Origin: Vulcanimicrobiota bacterium
Lineage (GTDB): Bacteria > Vulcanimicrobiota > Vulcanimicrobiia > Vulcanimicrobiales > Vulcanimicrobiaceae
NCBI GenBank assembly: GCA_003151115.1
Contig: PLWS01000003.1
Location: forward strand, 187,350 to 251,349
Length of the DNA stretch: 64,000 nucleotides
Direction of reading: 5' to 3'
The notes beneath the pieces were generated by a model, which worked only from the letters and a program-made list of their open reading frames with translations, searched no databases and was not told the origin of the DNA. This document shows positions 43,773-52,570 of this stretch, one piece after another. Position 1 is the first letter of the stretch. Every line of letters begins with the position of its first letter. A program made the position numbers and the translations under genes.

Positions 43773-44178
43773 CGTCACGCAGCGTCGCGGCGTGCGTCAA
43801 TTCGTAAAGTTCGGTATCGTCGGCGCCTCTGGTTTCTTGGTCAACCTTATCGTCTTTCACGGCCTGCAGCGCCTGGTGCCGCATCACGACCAGCCAGCCC
43901 AATATAATGTGATCTACTCCATTGCGTTTCTCACCGGCGGCGTTTCGAACTACTATTTCAACCGCATCTGGACGTTTCGTTCGACGGGCCATGCTTTTCG
44001 GGAGGGTAGCAAATTTTTGACGGTCTCGGCGATTGCGCTAACGGTCGGCCTCATCGTCTCCGCGTTCGTCTCCCCGTTTTTAGGTCACGGGACCAAAACT
44101 TGGTTCATCGCTACGCTCGCCGGCATCGTGGTGAACTTCTTCCTCAATAAGTATTGGACGTTCAAGCACGTAACCTGA
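43765..44178 (+). CDS. GtrA family membrane protein
   Basis: 137 residues from TTG 43765 (TTG 43747 is also possible), four membrane helices. R-Q-F-V-K-F-G-I-V-G-A-S-G-F-L-V-N, S-N-Y-Y-F-N-R-I-W-T-F and the final N-F-F-L-N-K-Y-W-T-F are the GtrA signature. GtrA proteins are thought to flip polyprenyl-phosphate sugars across the membrane, which fits the flanking GT-C enzymes that need such donors on the outside. It overlaps the previous gene by 8 bp. Confidence 0.92.
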   Translation: MHSVTQRRGVRQFVKFGIVGASGFLVNLIVFHGLQRLVPHHDQPAQYNVIYSIAFLTGGVSNYYFNRIWTFRSTGHAFREGSKFLTVSAIALTVGLIVSAFVSPFLGHGTKTWFIATLAGIVVNFFLNKYWTFKHVT

Positions 44179-45782
44179 CCGCCGATCAAACGCGGCGCGC
44201 GCTCTGGATGCTCGGCGTTTTGGCCGCCGTCGCGCTCGGTTTCGTCTTACGTCTCAAAGGCATTCACAATCCGTTGCTCGATCACCCCGGCTGGCGTCAG
44301 GGCGACGAGGCCTCTATCGCGCGAAATTTTGCGGCGCTGCGCTACAACATTTTCTACCCGCAGACCAACTACAACGGTCCGCCGCCCAACTACGTCGAGC
44401 TGGAACTCCAGATCGTTCCGTTCCTCGTCGCAACCTTCTACAAGATCTTCGGGGTGCACGAAATCGCCGGGCGCATCGTCACCATGCTCTTCAGCCTCGG
44501 AACGATAGCCGTACTCGCGTTTTTCGCGCGCTGGCTTTTTGCCAGTGCGACCGCCGGATTGCTGGCCGCACTCTTCTATGCCATCATGCCGGGCAGCGTC
44601 TACTACGGACGTACGTTCACGCCGGATACGGCGATGGTTTTCTTTATGACCGCAGCGCTGTATGCAACGGCGCGCTTGGTGATCGACCGCGAGGGTTGGC
44701 GCATGCGAGACGTGCTGTGGTGCGCGGCGCTGATCGCCATGGCGCTCCTGGCCAAACCGGTCGCCGCGGTCGCGGTCGTTCCCATTTTGGTCTTACTCGT
44801 CGAGCGCGCATACTCGGGCCGTACGTTTCGTCCGCTCTCCGCTCTCGCGCTCGTCGCAGCGCCGCTCGTTATTCTGCTGCTCTACGATCGCATCGTCGGG
44901 TCGCATGCCGAGTGGCACTGGGCCAGCGGAATTCTCGCGCTGCACGTGTTGCCAGCATTGCGGGCTTCGCTGCAAAGCGCCGGCGCTTTCGGCGCGAAGG
45001 CGGCGCAGTTTCGCGTCATGCTCGGCGTGCTGGCCTACGGCATGATCGGACCGGCGATTTCGGCAGCGGCGCTGCTCGGGTTCTTTCTTACGCCCGCGAC
45101 GATTCGTTCGCGATCGCTCTTATGGTCTTGGCTGGCTGCCGGGCTCGCATACATATTCGTCGTCGTAACGGTCGAACGCGTGGACTATTACACATTCCCG
45201 CTTCTGCCGCTGGCTGCGTTAGCCGCCGCGGGGTTCATGCAGCGCCTTATCGGCGCAATCGAACGCAGCGCTATTCCAGCCGCCGGAAAATACGCGTGCG
45301 CGGCGCTCGCGCTTGCGGCGTTTGCGGCGGCCGTCTACCAGAACCACGAGATCGTCAAGCCATACTATGCCTATTCGAAAGCCGTTTATCGCAACGCGAT
45401 CGCCCTCGACCGGGTTCTTCCGCAGGCGGCCCTCGTGGTCATGGGACATTACGATCCGTCGGTGCTCTATTACATCGGACGATACGGCTGGGAAGAGGAC
45501 CCCTATCTCTGGACGCCACTCGACGAGCAGAGCGCGATGCGCAAAGGCGCGCGCTATTTCATTGCCATCGAGCGCAACCGTTTTTATCGCAACGTCGAGC
45601 TCTGCGCGTGGATGCAGCGCTTTCCGCTGTTGCCGGCCGGCGCGCAGTGGCCCGTCTACGTGACCGATCCAAAACTGGTCAAGCCTCATGCGGACGAACA
45701 GTGGCGCGCTTTCCGGAACGCCGAGAAACGCGGACAAGCGCGCGATTGGCTCACCGCGCGTGGCCTCTGTACGAACTCTTAG
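44154..45782 (+). CDS. GT-C membrane glycosyltransferase (ArnT/GT83-like)
   Basis: 542 residues, about 11 helices. The first loop W-R-Q-G-D-E-A-S-I-A-R-N has the Asp/Glu pair of the ArnT/PMT (GT39/83) fold. Y-Y-G-R-T-F-T-P-D-T follows, matching the family's periplasmic region. A soluble C-terminal tail (about 395-542) is present. It should transfer sugar from a lipid carrier, supplied by the GtrA upstream, to a surface lipid or glycan. TTG 44154 is the called start, but a CTG at 44175 would give the same 4-bp overlap (CTGA) that this genome uses widely. Confidence 0.85.
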   Translation: MDVQARNLTADQTRRALWMLGVLAAVALGFVLRLKGIHNPLLDHPGWRQGDEASIARNFAALRYNIFYPQTNYNGPPPNYVELELQIVPFLVATFYKIFGVHEIAGRIVTMLFSLGTIAVLAFFARWLFASATAGLLAALFYAIMPGSVYYGRTFTPDTAMVFFMTAALYATARLVIDREGWRMRDVLWCAALIAMALLAKPVAAVAVVPILVLLVERAYSGRTFRPLSALALVAAPLVILLLYDRIVGSHAEWHWASGILALHVLPALRASLQSAGAFGAKAAQFRVMLGVLAYGMIGPAISAAALLGFFLTPATIRSRSLLWSWLAAGLAYIFVVVTVERVDYYTFPLLPLAALAAAGFMQRLIGAIERSAIPAAGKYACAALALAAFAAAVYQNHEIVKPYYAYSKAVYRNAIALDRVLPQAALVVMGHYDPSVLYYIGRYGWEEDPYLWTPLDEQSAMRKGARYFIAIERNRFYRNVELCAWMQRFPLLPAGAQWPVYVTDPKLVKPHADEQWRAFRNAEKRGQARDWLTARGLCTNS

Positions 45783-47755
45783 GGCGACGAAACGGCGTCG
45801 TCGAACGCGGCGATCGCAGCGTTAGAGCCCTTCGAAGCCGCGTGCAGACGCAGTTGGATCTGCGCTCCGCGTGCATACCCTGAAAATGCGTAATGTTTTT
45901 CGAGAGGCTGCAAGCCCGAACACAATCCCGACGCTTGCTGAATTGCAGGCGCGACGAACGTGTCGAGAATCTTCTCGGTTCCAATCCCCGTCCCGACCGG
46001 AAAGACGACGCCGATTCGTACCGTTACGGGATCGACAACGCCCCATGCGCGCAACGTGATTCGCGTTGGGGTGCCGCGATAACGGAACGTTTGCGCGAGA
46101 TAGGCGCTCGCGCCGCCGGGAACGTCGACGGCCGCATACGGATTCCCGGCGATGGAAGGCGGCAGACATGCTCCGGCAGCCTCGATCCGGAACTGCGGGA
46201 AGCCGTCCAGATTGCCGCGCATCGTCGCAACCTGCGCCCAGCAGCTAAAGCCGAACGTGAAATCGCCGTTCGTTATCGCCCCGGCATTGCAAGCGCCCGG
46301 TAATCTCGTGGCGTTCACTCTCGGCAGAATTCGATAAAGCGACCACGTGCCCGACGCGTCCGAGTAGCTCAGCCCATAGCGCGCGCGCTTATCACCCGGC
46401 GCCTCGAGATCCGCTCGCTTTCCTCCGTATTCATAGAGTAGACCTCGCGTAGAAATACCATCGGGGCCGCTGTCGTCGTAATCGATCCAATCGAACGTCT
46501 TTGGAACGGTTATCGTCGAACCGTCGGGTACTTTTTTCAGAAGACCGTTCGCGACGGCGCTTTCGAACGCGGCTCTTGCCGTGCGCGCCGGTTGCTGCGC
46601 GCGCGCGAGCTGCACGTTCGACGCGTACGCGCCCGCCCCGAGTACGCCAAGTAGGAAAGCAGCCGCAATCCTGGCGCCGCTTCCGCGGCTGCGCACCGCG
46701 GCAGCTAACGCCAACGCGAGTAGCAGCGCCACGCCGAAGGTCTGAAAGAAAACCGGCAGATAGCCGATGCCGAGCCGCAGCTCGTGCTGGTATTTTACGA
46801 GCACTGCAACCGGCAGAGCCGGCAATATCGCCACCAACACTCCCGTTCCGAGCGGGAACCGCTTGGGATCCGCGCGTTCCACCGCGCGCAGCGCGAACCA
46901 ACCAATGACTGCGAATCCGATAAAAGCGTCGATCGCAAGCACCGGAAACGATCGCAACGGATCGGCGATCCAATACGCGAACGGCAGCGCCGCCGTTACT
47001 TGATAGAATGCCGTTTTGAGAAAAAAAACCGGATTGAGGTAGACGGCATACAGCGCGCCGGGCGGGAGCCTCACCCAGCCGTGAAGCCCCAGCTCGAAAA
47101 GCGCGAGCGCCGCGGCAACGGCGATATATGGAACCGATGCGCGGACGGCGGCGCGCCAATTTCCGGTCAGTGGACGCGCGAGCAACGGATAGATGACGCA
47201 TAACAGGTAGACGTCTTCGTATGTCAGCGCCGCCAGCACGTAAAGCATCACCGCAGTCACAGCCATCGCCCGGCTCCGCCCGGCGAGCGCGGCGCGAAAG
47301 GCCAGAAATGACCCGAACATGCTCACGGCAACCAGTTGCGGCATCGCGTTGTAAGCGATGAGGGCGTCTTGATACCCGTGTATGAGAAACAGCGCAGCCG
47401 CCGTCAACGCACAGAGCGCGGCAAATGCCGGCGTCGTATAGGCCTGCACGCAGCGCCTGAACATCTCTAGTGCCGCCAGCGTTGCCGCGGTCAAGAAAAT
47501 CTTATACGCAACGAGATTCGTGAAGAGATCGAAGACGAGGTATTTTTCTACTATGAGGCCCGGATAGAACCGTCCGTTCCCGAAAAACCACATATGGAAC
47601 GAGTGCGCCATCGCCTGCCATAGCGTGATGCGATCGGCGCCCAGGATGCCGGGCAGCGCCGAATAGAACGCATCGTCAGCTAGCCATCCGGTGGCGGCGG
47701 CGGGCAATATGACGAATAGCGCCAGCGCCAAAATGGCGGGCGGCAGCCACCGCAT
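45779..47755 (-). CDS. Large membrane protein with C-terminal carbohydrate-binding-like domain
   Basis: 658 residues. Residues 1 to about 400 hold 10 or so membrane helices in a GT-C-like arrangement (a first extracytoplasmic loop with L-A-D-D-A-F-Y at residues 25-31 has the acidic pair of this fold). Residues about 495-655 form a soluble β-rich domain beginning I-T-N-G-D-F-T-F-G-F-S-C-W, the standard opening of CBM-like jellyrolls. A membrane glycosyltransferase is likely; family not assigned. Convergent 4-bp overlap with the plus-strand operon. Confidence 0.7.
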   Translation of the reverse strand: MRWLPPAILALALFVILPAAATGWLADDAFYSALPGILGADRITLWQAMAHSFHMWFFGNGRFYPGLIVEKYLVFDLFTNLVAYKIFLTAATLAALEMFRRCVQAYTTPAFAALCALTAAALFLIHGYQDALIAYNAMPQLVAVSMFGSFLAFRAALAGRSRAMAVTAVMLYVLAALTYEDVYLLCVIYPLLARPLTGNWRAAVRASVPYIAVAAALALFELGLHGWVRLPPGALYAVYLNPVFFLKTAFYQVTAALPFAYWIADPLRSFPVLAIDAFIGFAVIGWFALRAVERADPKRFPLGTGVLVAILPALPVAVLVKYQHELRLGIGYLPVFFQTFGVALLLALALAAAVRSRGSGARIAAAFLLGVLGAGAYASNVQLARAQQPARTARAAFESAVANGLLKKVPDGSTITVPKTFDWIDYDDSGPDGISTRGLLYEYGGKRADLEAPGDKRARYGLSYSDASGTWSLYRILPRVNATRLPGACNAGAITNGDFTFGFSCWAQVATMRGNLDGFPQFRIEAAGACLPPSIAGNPYAAVDVPGGASAYLAQTFRYRGTPTRITLRAWGVVDPVTVRIGVVFPVGTGIGTEKILDTFVAPAIQQASGLCSGLQPLEKHYAFSGYARGAQIQLRLHAASKGSNAAIAAFDDAVSSP

Positions 47756-47760
47756 CCCTT

Positions 47761-48423
47761 TTACGGTAACGGCAGCAGCGAACCGGAGACGGCGGTCGCG
47801 GCTGCCTTCTCGGTCGCCGGAACGCCCGACTGCACCAGCTGCCGGTAGATGATGAGCCGGTTGGTGTCGCGCGCGATCTGCCGCTGCAGCTCGTACGAGT
47901 CCTCAATCGCGCGCGTCAGGTCTTGCGTATCGTACGTGTAAGCAAAGCGGTGCAGGCTATGCACGATCAACGTGTTCTGCGCGCGCAGCGCATTAAACGC
48001 TGTCTGAATTTCCGCCGCCGCCGCGCGGTAAGTCGGATAATTCGATACGACGATCGCGCGTTTGAGCCGCGCATCGTCGATCTGCGAGCGCAGCGCCTGA
48101 AGGCGCACGTTTGTGGGATCGTATTTCTGAGCGGCGGTTATGGTCGCCAGCGCGTCATCATAGTTCCCGGTCCGAAAATCCGCATCGGCGATGCTGCCCG
48201 AGGCGTTCAAAAATCCGGCGCGCGCGCGCGGATCGGTCGGGCTGACGTGCAGGGCCAGACGGTACGCCGTAGCCGCGTCGTGCAGACTGCCGCGCGCCAG
48301 TGCGCTATCCCCTTGATGGACGCGTGTGTCGACGATCCAGCGCTCGACGGGTCCGGCACACCCGGTTAAGCCGATCGCGAGCGCGGCCGCGCAGAGGGCC
48401 GCACGCATAGGAATCTTACTCAT
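47761..48423 (-). CDS. TPR-like lipoprotein
   Basis: 220 residues. Lipobox I-G-L-T-G-C (Cys22). Residues about 37-110 form two or three tetratricopeptide-like repeats (A-A-T-A-Y-R-L-A-L-H-V-S-P-T-D; D-D-A-L-A-T-I-T-A-A-Q-K-Y-D-P-T-N). The rest is α-helical and probably coiled. TPR lipoproteins scaffold envelope complexes; the partner is not known. It starts 16 bp after the Amj-like gene and ends 5 bp before the large membrane protein, suggesting one transcript. Confidence 0.75.
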   Translation of the reverse strand: MSKIPMRAALCAAALAIGLTGCAGPVERWIVDTRVHQGDSALARGSLHDAATAYRLALHVSPTDPRARAGFLNASGSIADADFRTGNYDDALATITAAQKYDPTNVRLQALRSQIDDARLKRAIVVSNYPTYRAAAAEIQTAFNALRAQNTLIVHSLHRFAYTYDTQDLTRAIEDSYELQRQIARDTNRLIIYRQLVQSGVPATEKAAATAVSGSLLPLP

Positions 48424-48439
48424 ACGAATGCATCGCCGG

Positions 48440-49324
48440 TTATCGTCCGTGATTGACGAGGTGCGCGACGGCTGCGATGATCCAAGCCGCCGGAAACAGC
48501 AAGAGCTGCGAGAGCACCCAGCCGGCGATCGCCGTAAGCGCCAAATAGAAAACCATCGATTTGACTTCTGCCTGCGGGCGCTCTCCCTTGACGGCCTCGT
48601 CGACGATGATCGAAGACGTCGGGTCGACGAAAAAGGTAAACGCCACCGTCCCGATGCCGTTGATGATCCCCGAGATGCCGATGGCCGTCCGTGCGACGTT
48701 TACGTCGAGTACGCTCGCATAATACGCCGCAACCACACCGATGGCATAGACCGCCGTTACCACCACGTTGAAGATCAAGAGCCGCGCCGGAATGTTGCGC
48801 GTCGAAAACCCGAAAATCTCGCGGTAATGCGGCACGCGCATTTGCCGGATCACTTCCAGCATCACGCTCGGGTAGAACAGGCGCGCCAAAGAATGGGGCA
48901 AGGACTTCGTGCGCTCGAACGACCGGACGCCGCGAACGTACATGAAGGTAAACATCGGCAGCAAGAGCGATCCGACGACCGTTCCCACCATGCCCGCTAT
49001 AATAATAAGGCGCAGCTGCAGCTCGAACACGTGCTGAATCTCCCAGATGCGCGGCCAGGCGAACGCGGCGCCGCCGCGAGCTTGGCCGATCAGCGTACGC
49101 ACCGCGTTTCCGGCGCGATCCGAAAGCGGGCCGAGCATCAGCGTGTAGACCAGCGTCGCCAAACGGCTGGCGGTCATGAAGAGGTTGAAGAGCGAAATCG
49201 ACGTTGCGATCCGGCCGGTTCTCACGCCGGCCAGACGGGCGGCGTATGCCCCCATCGTCATCGCCTGTACTGCGACGTTGACCAGGAGCGCGATGACGAG
49301 CTGCCAGGACCAAAACGGTATCAG
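48440..49324 (-). CDS. amj: Amj-like lipid II flippase (DUF2837), apparent CTG start
   Basis: Membrane protein of the Amj/YdaH family, the alternate lipid II flippase that can replace MurJ. Family marks: A-A-R-L-A-G-V-R-T-G-R-I-A near the N-terminus, S-L-F-N-L-F-M-T-A-S-R-L, then six or so helices. The first ATG (49261) falls inside the first helix; the frame upstream encodes the rest of it (F-W-S-W-Q-L-V-I-A-L-L-V-N-V) and contains no ATG, GTG or TTG. CTG 49324 gives 294 residues and a complete helix. No clear ribosome site precedes it. Upstream neighbour is the M16 peptidase. Confidence 0.82.
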   Translation of the reverse strand: MIPFWSWQLVIALLVNVAVQAMTMGAYAARLAGVRTGRIATSISLFNLFMTASRLATLVYTLMLGPLSDRAGNAVRTLIGQARGGAAFAWPRIWEIQHVFELQLRLIIIAGMVGTVVGSLLLPMFTFMYVRGVRSFERTKSLPHSLARLFYPSVMLEVIRQMRVPHYREIFGFSTRNIPARLLIFNVVVTAVYAIGVVAAYYASVLDVNVARTAIGISGIINGIGTVAFTFFVDPTSSIIVDEAVKGERPQAEVKSMVFYLALTAIAGWVLSQLLLFPAAWIIAAVAHLVNHGR

Positions 49325-49340
49325 CGCCGGAGCGGCGTGA

Positions 49341-50597
49341 TTAAGCAGCGCTGCGATTCCACGCGACGGACGACTCGTCGACGGGGCCCAGCACGCACAG
49401 GCCGAGATGTTCTTCGCGCAGCAGCTCTTGCGCTAGCTCTTGGATCTCGGCGGCGGTGACCGCCTCGACCTTGGCTACGATCTCGTCGATCGGCAAATCG
49501 CGGCCCAGCGAAAACTCGCTGCGCCCCAGCCGGATCATCCGGCCCGACGTGCTCTCCAGCGAAAGCGAAAGACTTCCTTTAATATGTTCCTTCGCAAGCC
49601 GCAGCTCGGCGTCGCCGACCGGCGTCTGTTTGATCTGCGCGAATTGATCGCCGATAACCGCGACGCATTCGCCGACGCTTTGCGGCGAGGTGCCGGCGTA
49701 CACCGCAAAGAGCCCGGCTCCGCGGTAGGCGGCCTGGAAAGAATAGACCGTGTAAACCAGCCCGCGTTTTTCGCGAATCTCTTGAAACAGGCGGCTCGAC
49801 ATGCCGCCGCCGAGAATCGTATCCAACACCGAGAGCACGTAACGGCGTTCGTCGCGCACGGAGAGTCCGGTCGTGCCGAGCACGACGTAGGCCTGCTCAC
49901 TGTCTTTCGGCCGGAAAAGCGATGCCGGGGTCGGGGGCGGGTTCTCCGGCACCGGCAGGCTGCAGGTTCCCGTGAACGGCGCCAGCGCGCGCTCGAGCAT
50001 CTCTACGAGCGCGTCGTGGTCGACGTTACCCGCCGCCGCAACGACGACCGAGTTGGGCGCGTAATGCCGCTTCATGTGCCGGCGCAAGTCGTCTTGCGTC
50101 AGCTTCGTCACCGTGTCCGCGAAGCCGATCGTCGGCGAGCCGAGGTTGCTCCCGCGCCACATCGTTTGAATGAAGAGATCGTGGATCAGCTCGTCGGGCG
50201 AGTCGTCGTACATCTTGATCTCTTCCAGGACGACCTTCTGCTCTTTGGTGAGCTCGGCCGGATCGAACTGTGAGTTCAAGAACATGTCGGAGAGCACGTC
50301 GACCGCGAGCGGCAAGTGCACGTCCATGACCTTGGCATAATAACAGGTCGCTTCTTTGTCGGTGAACGCGTTGAGATTTCCGCCGACGCCGTCCATCTCT
50401 TCGGCGATCTGCCTTGCGGTGCGCCGCTGCGTTCCTTTAAAGAGCATGTGCTCGACCAGATGCGAAACTCCGCGCAACTCGGGCTGCTCGACGGCGGAGC
50501 CGACGTCGGCCCAGATGCCGATCGAAGCCGAACGAAAGCCCGGCATCGATTCGCTGATGACCCGGACGCCGTTGGAGAGAACGCTCTTGCGGTACAC
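49341..50597 (-). CDS. M16 family zinc peptidase (PqqL/YmxG-like)
   Basis: 418 residues. Inverted zinc motif H-L-V-E-H (His46, Glu49, His50) with the downstream Glu in L-E-E-I-K-M-Y-D-D. C-terminal half-domain has R-E-K-R-G-L-V-Y-T-V-Y. This is the processing-peptidase-like bacterial protein usually found near dut/dapG or pnp in Gram-positives. GTG 50597. It lies 10 bp after the small exported protein gene. The physiological substrate is unknown. Confidence 0.93.
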   Translation of the reverse strand: MYRKSVLSNGVRVISESMPGFRSASIGIWADVGSAVEQPELRGVSHLVEHMLFKGTQRRTARQIAEEMDGVGGNLNAFTDKEATCYYAKVMDVHLPLAVDVLSDMFLNSQFDPAELTKEQKVVLEEIKMYDDSPDELIHDLFIQTMWRGSNLGSPTIGFADTVTKLTQDDLRRHMKRHYAPNSVVVAAAGNVDHDALVEMLERALAPFTGTCSLPVPENPPPTPASLFRPKDSEQAYVVLGTTGLSVRDERRYVLSVLDTILGGGMSSRLFQEIREKRGLVYTVYSFQAAYRGAGLFAVYAGTSPQSVGECVAVIGDQFAQIKQTPVGDAELRLAKEHIKGSLSLSLESTSGRMIRLGRSEFSLGRDLPIDEIVAKVEAVTAAEIQELAQELLREEHLGLCVLGPVDESSVAWNRSAA

Positions 50598-50607
50598 TAG
50601 AGCCTCC

Positions 50608-51123
50608 TCACTTTAAAGTTGTACGGGCCCACTCCTGGTCCCAGTAGACGCCGCGGTCGGCTCGCACGCGCCTGACGAATGCATCCAAGCGTTCTCCGCG
50701 CCGAACGCTTACCGTAAAGACCGCGCGCGAACTGGGCTGTGCGAGGTCGCCTGCGACGATGACGTCCTTGCCCACCCGCAGCGGAACGCTCGCCCAAACG
50801 TCCACTTCGTCGACCGGAGCCGCCGCAAAGGCCTCGCGTACCAGATCGGCAATTTCGCCGACGAATTGATCGCGCGTAAGCGCGTGGTGAAAGTGTTCGC
50901 CCGAAACGCGCAAACCGGCGATGTCGTGTTCGGCGAAGCCGTCCGCGTACACGTTGAGCACCTGAGCCGGCCAGCGCGTGCGAAACAGCGCGCGCCCGAT
51001 TCCGACCGCCATATCCTTGCGGTTGCCCGCTGCGCGCGCGTTGGCGTCGAGGCGATCCACTCCGGGCGGAGCCGTCGGAAAGAGCTGCGCGAGCAGCACG
51101 ATCGCGCTAATAACTTTGAGCAA
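50608..51123 (-). CDS. Exported or membrane-anchored protein of unknown function
   Basis: 171 residues from TTG 51123, overlapping proS by 17 bp; a GTG at 51105 would keep only half the leader. The N-terminus is hydrophobic (V-I-S-A-I-V-L-L-A-Q-L-F) and probably a signal peptide. The body contains acidic and Arg-rich segments with L-N-V-Y-A-D-G-F-A-E-H and V-W-A-S-V-P-L-R-V-G-K-D but no family I know. Placed between proS and the M16 peptidase on one transcript. Confidence 0.6.
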   Translation of the reverse strand: MLKVISAIVLLAQLFPTAPPGVDRLDANARAAGNRKDMAVGIGRALFRTRWPAQVLNVYADGFAEHDIAGLRVSGEHFHHALTRDQFVGEIADLVREAFAAAPVDEVDVWASVPLRVGKDVIVAGDLAQPSSRAVFTVSVRRGERLDAFVRRVRADRGVYWDQEWARTTLK

Positions 51124-52570
51124 AATAGGCGTTGACCACGGCAGGCTCGCCGCACGCGACGCAACGCGCGCCCGGCTGCTGTAATTCGCGCATCACGCGC
51201 GTCGTCGCCGACGTTTGATTTTTCACGTCCGTTTCACATGCCGGCCGGTTGCACCAAGGGATGTCGATCATGCCGGCGCGATTTTTGCATTGTTCGAAAA
51301 ACGTCGCGCGATCGGCCGGCGCGAACGTGTGGCTTTCGAGAAACGCCTTGGCTCGCGCATAGAGCGAATCTTGCACCGCGTCCAGCTGTTCGCGCAGCGT
51401 CGCAGCAACCGCATCGAATCCCGCGGTCACTCGCGACCCATCCTCGCCTTTTTGCTTGTCGCGGCGCACCAGCGACACGGACCCGGCCGCCAAATCGCGC
51501 GGACCGATTTCGATTCGCACGGGGACACCGCGCATCTCCCAGTCGCTATACTTGAATCCGGGAGACCGGTCGCGCTCATCGACGCGTATGCGAAAACCTA
51601 CAGCACGCAAAGTCTTGGCCAATTCGCGCGCCTTTTCTAACGGCGCAGTCTCGGCGCCTTTAACGATCGGCACGATCACAGCTTCGATCGGTGCAAGCTT
51701 CGGCGGTATCTGCAGCCCGCGGTCGTCGCCGTGCACCATGATCACCGCCCCAAGCATACGCCACGACATACCCCAGGACGTTGTATACGCGAGCTTGATC
51801 TGTTGATCGACATCCGTGAACTTGATGCCGTACGTCCGGCTGAAATTCTGGCCCAGGTCGTGTGACGTGGCGGACTGCAGCGCTTTGCCGTCAGGCATCA
51901 ACGCTTCGATCGAGTAGGTCTCGAGCGCGCCCGGAAACCGCTCGCTCGCGCTCTTTAGCCCCGCGTACACCGGCACCGCCGCGACGTTTTCGGCAAAATC
52001 GCGGTAGACCCCGAGCATTTGCTCGGTTTCCGTGCGCGCTTCTTCCGCCGTGGCATGCGCCGTGTGTCCTTCCTGCCAGAGAAATTCCATCGTGCGTAAA
52101 AACGGACGCGTGGCCTTTTCCCAGCGCACGATATTCGCCCATTGATTGATCAGGACCGGCAGGTCGCGATGCGATTGTATCCACTTTGCATACATGACGC
52201 CGATAATCACTTCGGAAGTCGGGCGGATAGCCAAGCGCTCTTCGAGCTTCTCTTGTCCGCCTTGCGTCACCCAAGCGACTTCGGGCGCGAACCCTTCGAC
52301 GTGTTCCGCTTCGCGGTTGAGCAGCGACTCAGGGATAAGCAAGGGAAAATACGCGTTCTCGTGACCCGTCGCTTTGATGCGGGCATCGAGTTCCTTTTGC
52401 AGATTTTCCCATAGCCCGAAACCGTGCGGACGCAGCACGATGCAGCCGCGCACGGGCGCGTACGAAACGAGCTCCGCTTTCAAGCAGACCGCCGTGTACC
52501 ATGCAGAAAGATCCGCGCCTTTGGGCGGGATCTCTTTGACCAGCGGCTCCTGGGCGGGAAGTTCAGACAT
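51107..52570 (-). CDS. proS: Prolyl-tRNA synthetase (archaeal/eukaryotic type)
   Basis: 487 residues from ATG 52570. Class II motifs: R-P-T-S-E as motif 2 anchor, R-W-E-K-A-T-R-P-F-L-R-T-x-E-F, and W-G-M-S-W-R-M-L-G. The short length without the roughly 180-residue editing insert, plus a Cys-rich C-terminal zinc-type tail (C…C-N-R-P-A-C-E…C-V-A-C-G), is the ProS3 archaeal/eukaryotic type rather than the E. coli type. Attaches proline to tRNA-Pro. Overlaps the GH79-like gene stop (TGATG). Confidence 0.95.
   Translation of the reverse strand: MSELPAQEPLVKEIPPKGADLSAWYTAVCLKAELVSYAPVRGCIVLRPHGFGLWENLQKELDARIKATGHENAYFPLLIPESLLNREAEHVEGFAPEVAWVTQGGQEKLEERLAIRPTSEVIIGVMYAKWIQSHRDLPVLINQWANIVRWEKATRPFLRTMEFLWQEGHTAHATAEEARTETEQMLGVYRDFAENVAAVPVYAGLKSASERFPGALETYSIEALMPDGKALQSATSHDLGQNFSRTYGIKFTDVDQQIKLAYTTSWGMSWRMLGAVIMVHGDDRGLQIPPKLAPIEAVIVPIVKGAETAPLEKARELAKTLRAVGFRIRVDERDRSPGFKYSDWEMRGVPVRIEIGPRDLAAGSVSLVRRDKQKGEDGSRVTAGFDAVAATLREQLDAVQDSLYARAKAFLESHTFAPADRATFFEQCKNRAGMIDIPWCNRPACETDVKNQTSATTRVMRELQQPGARCVACGEPAVVNAYFAQSY

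Noticed and set aside
48420-49313. Alternative minus-strand frame of 297 codons overlapping amj
   Set aside because: Arg/Ser-rich, no membrane or family features; the amj frame in the same place encodes conserved helices.
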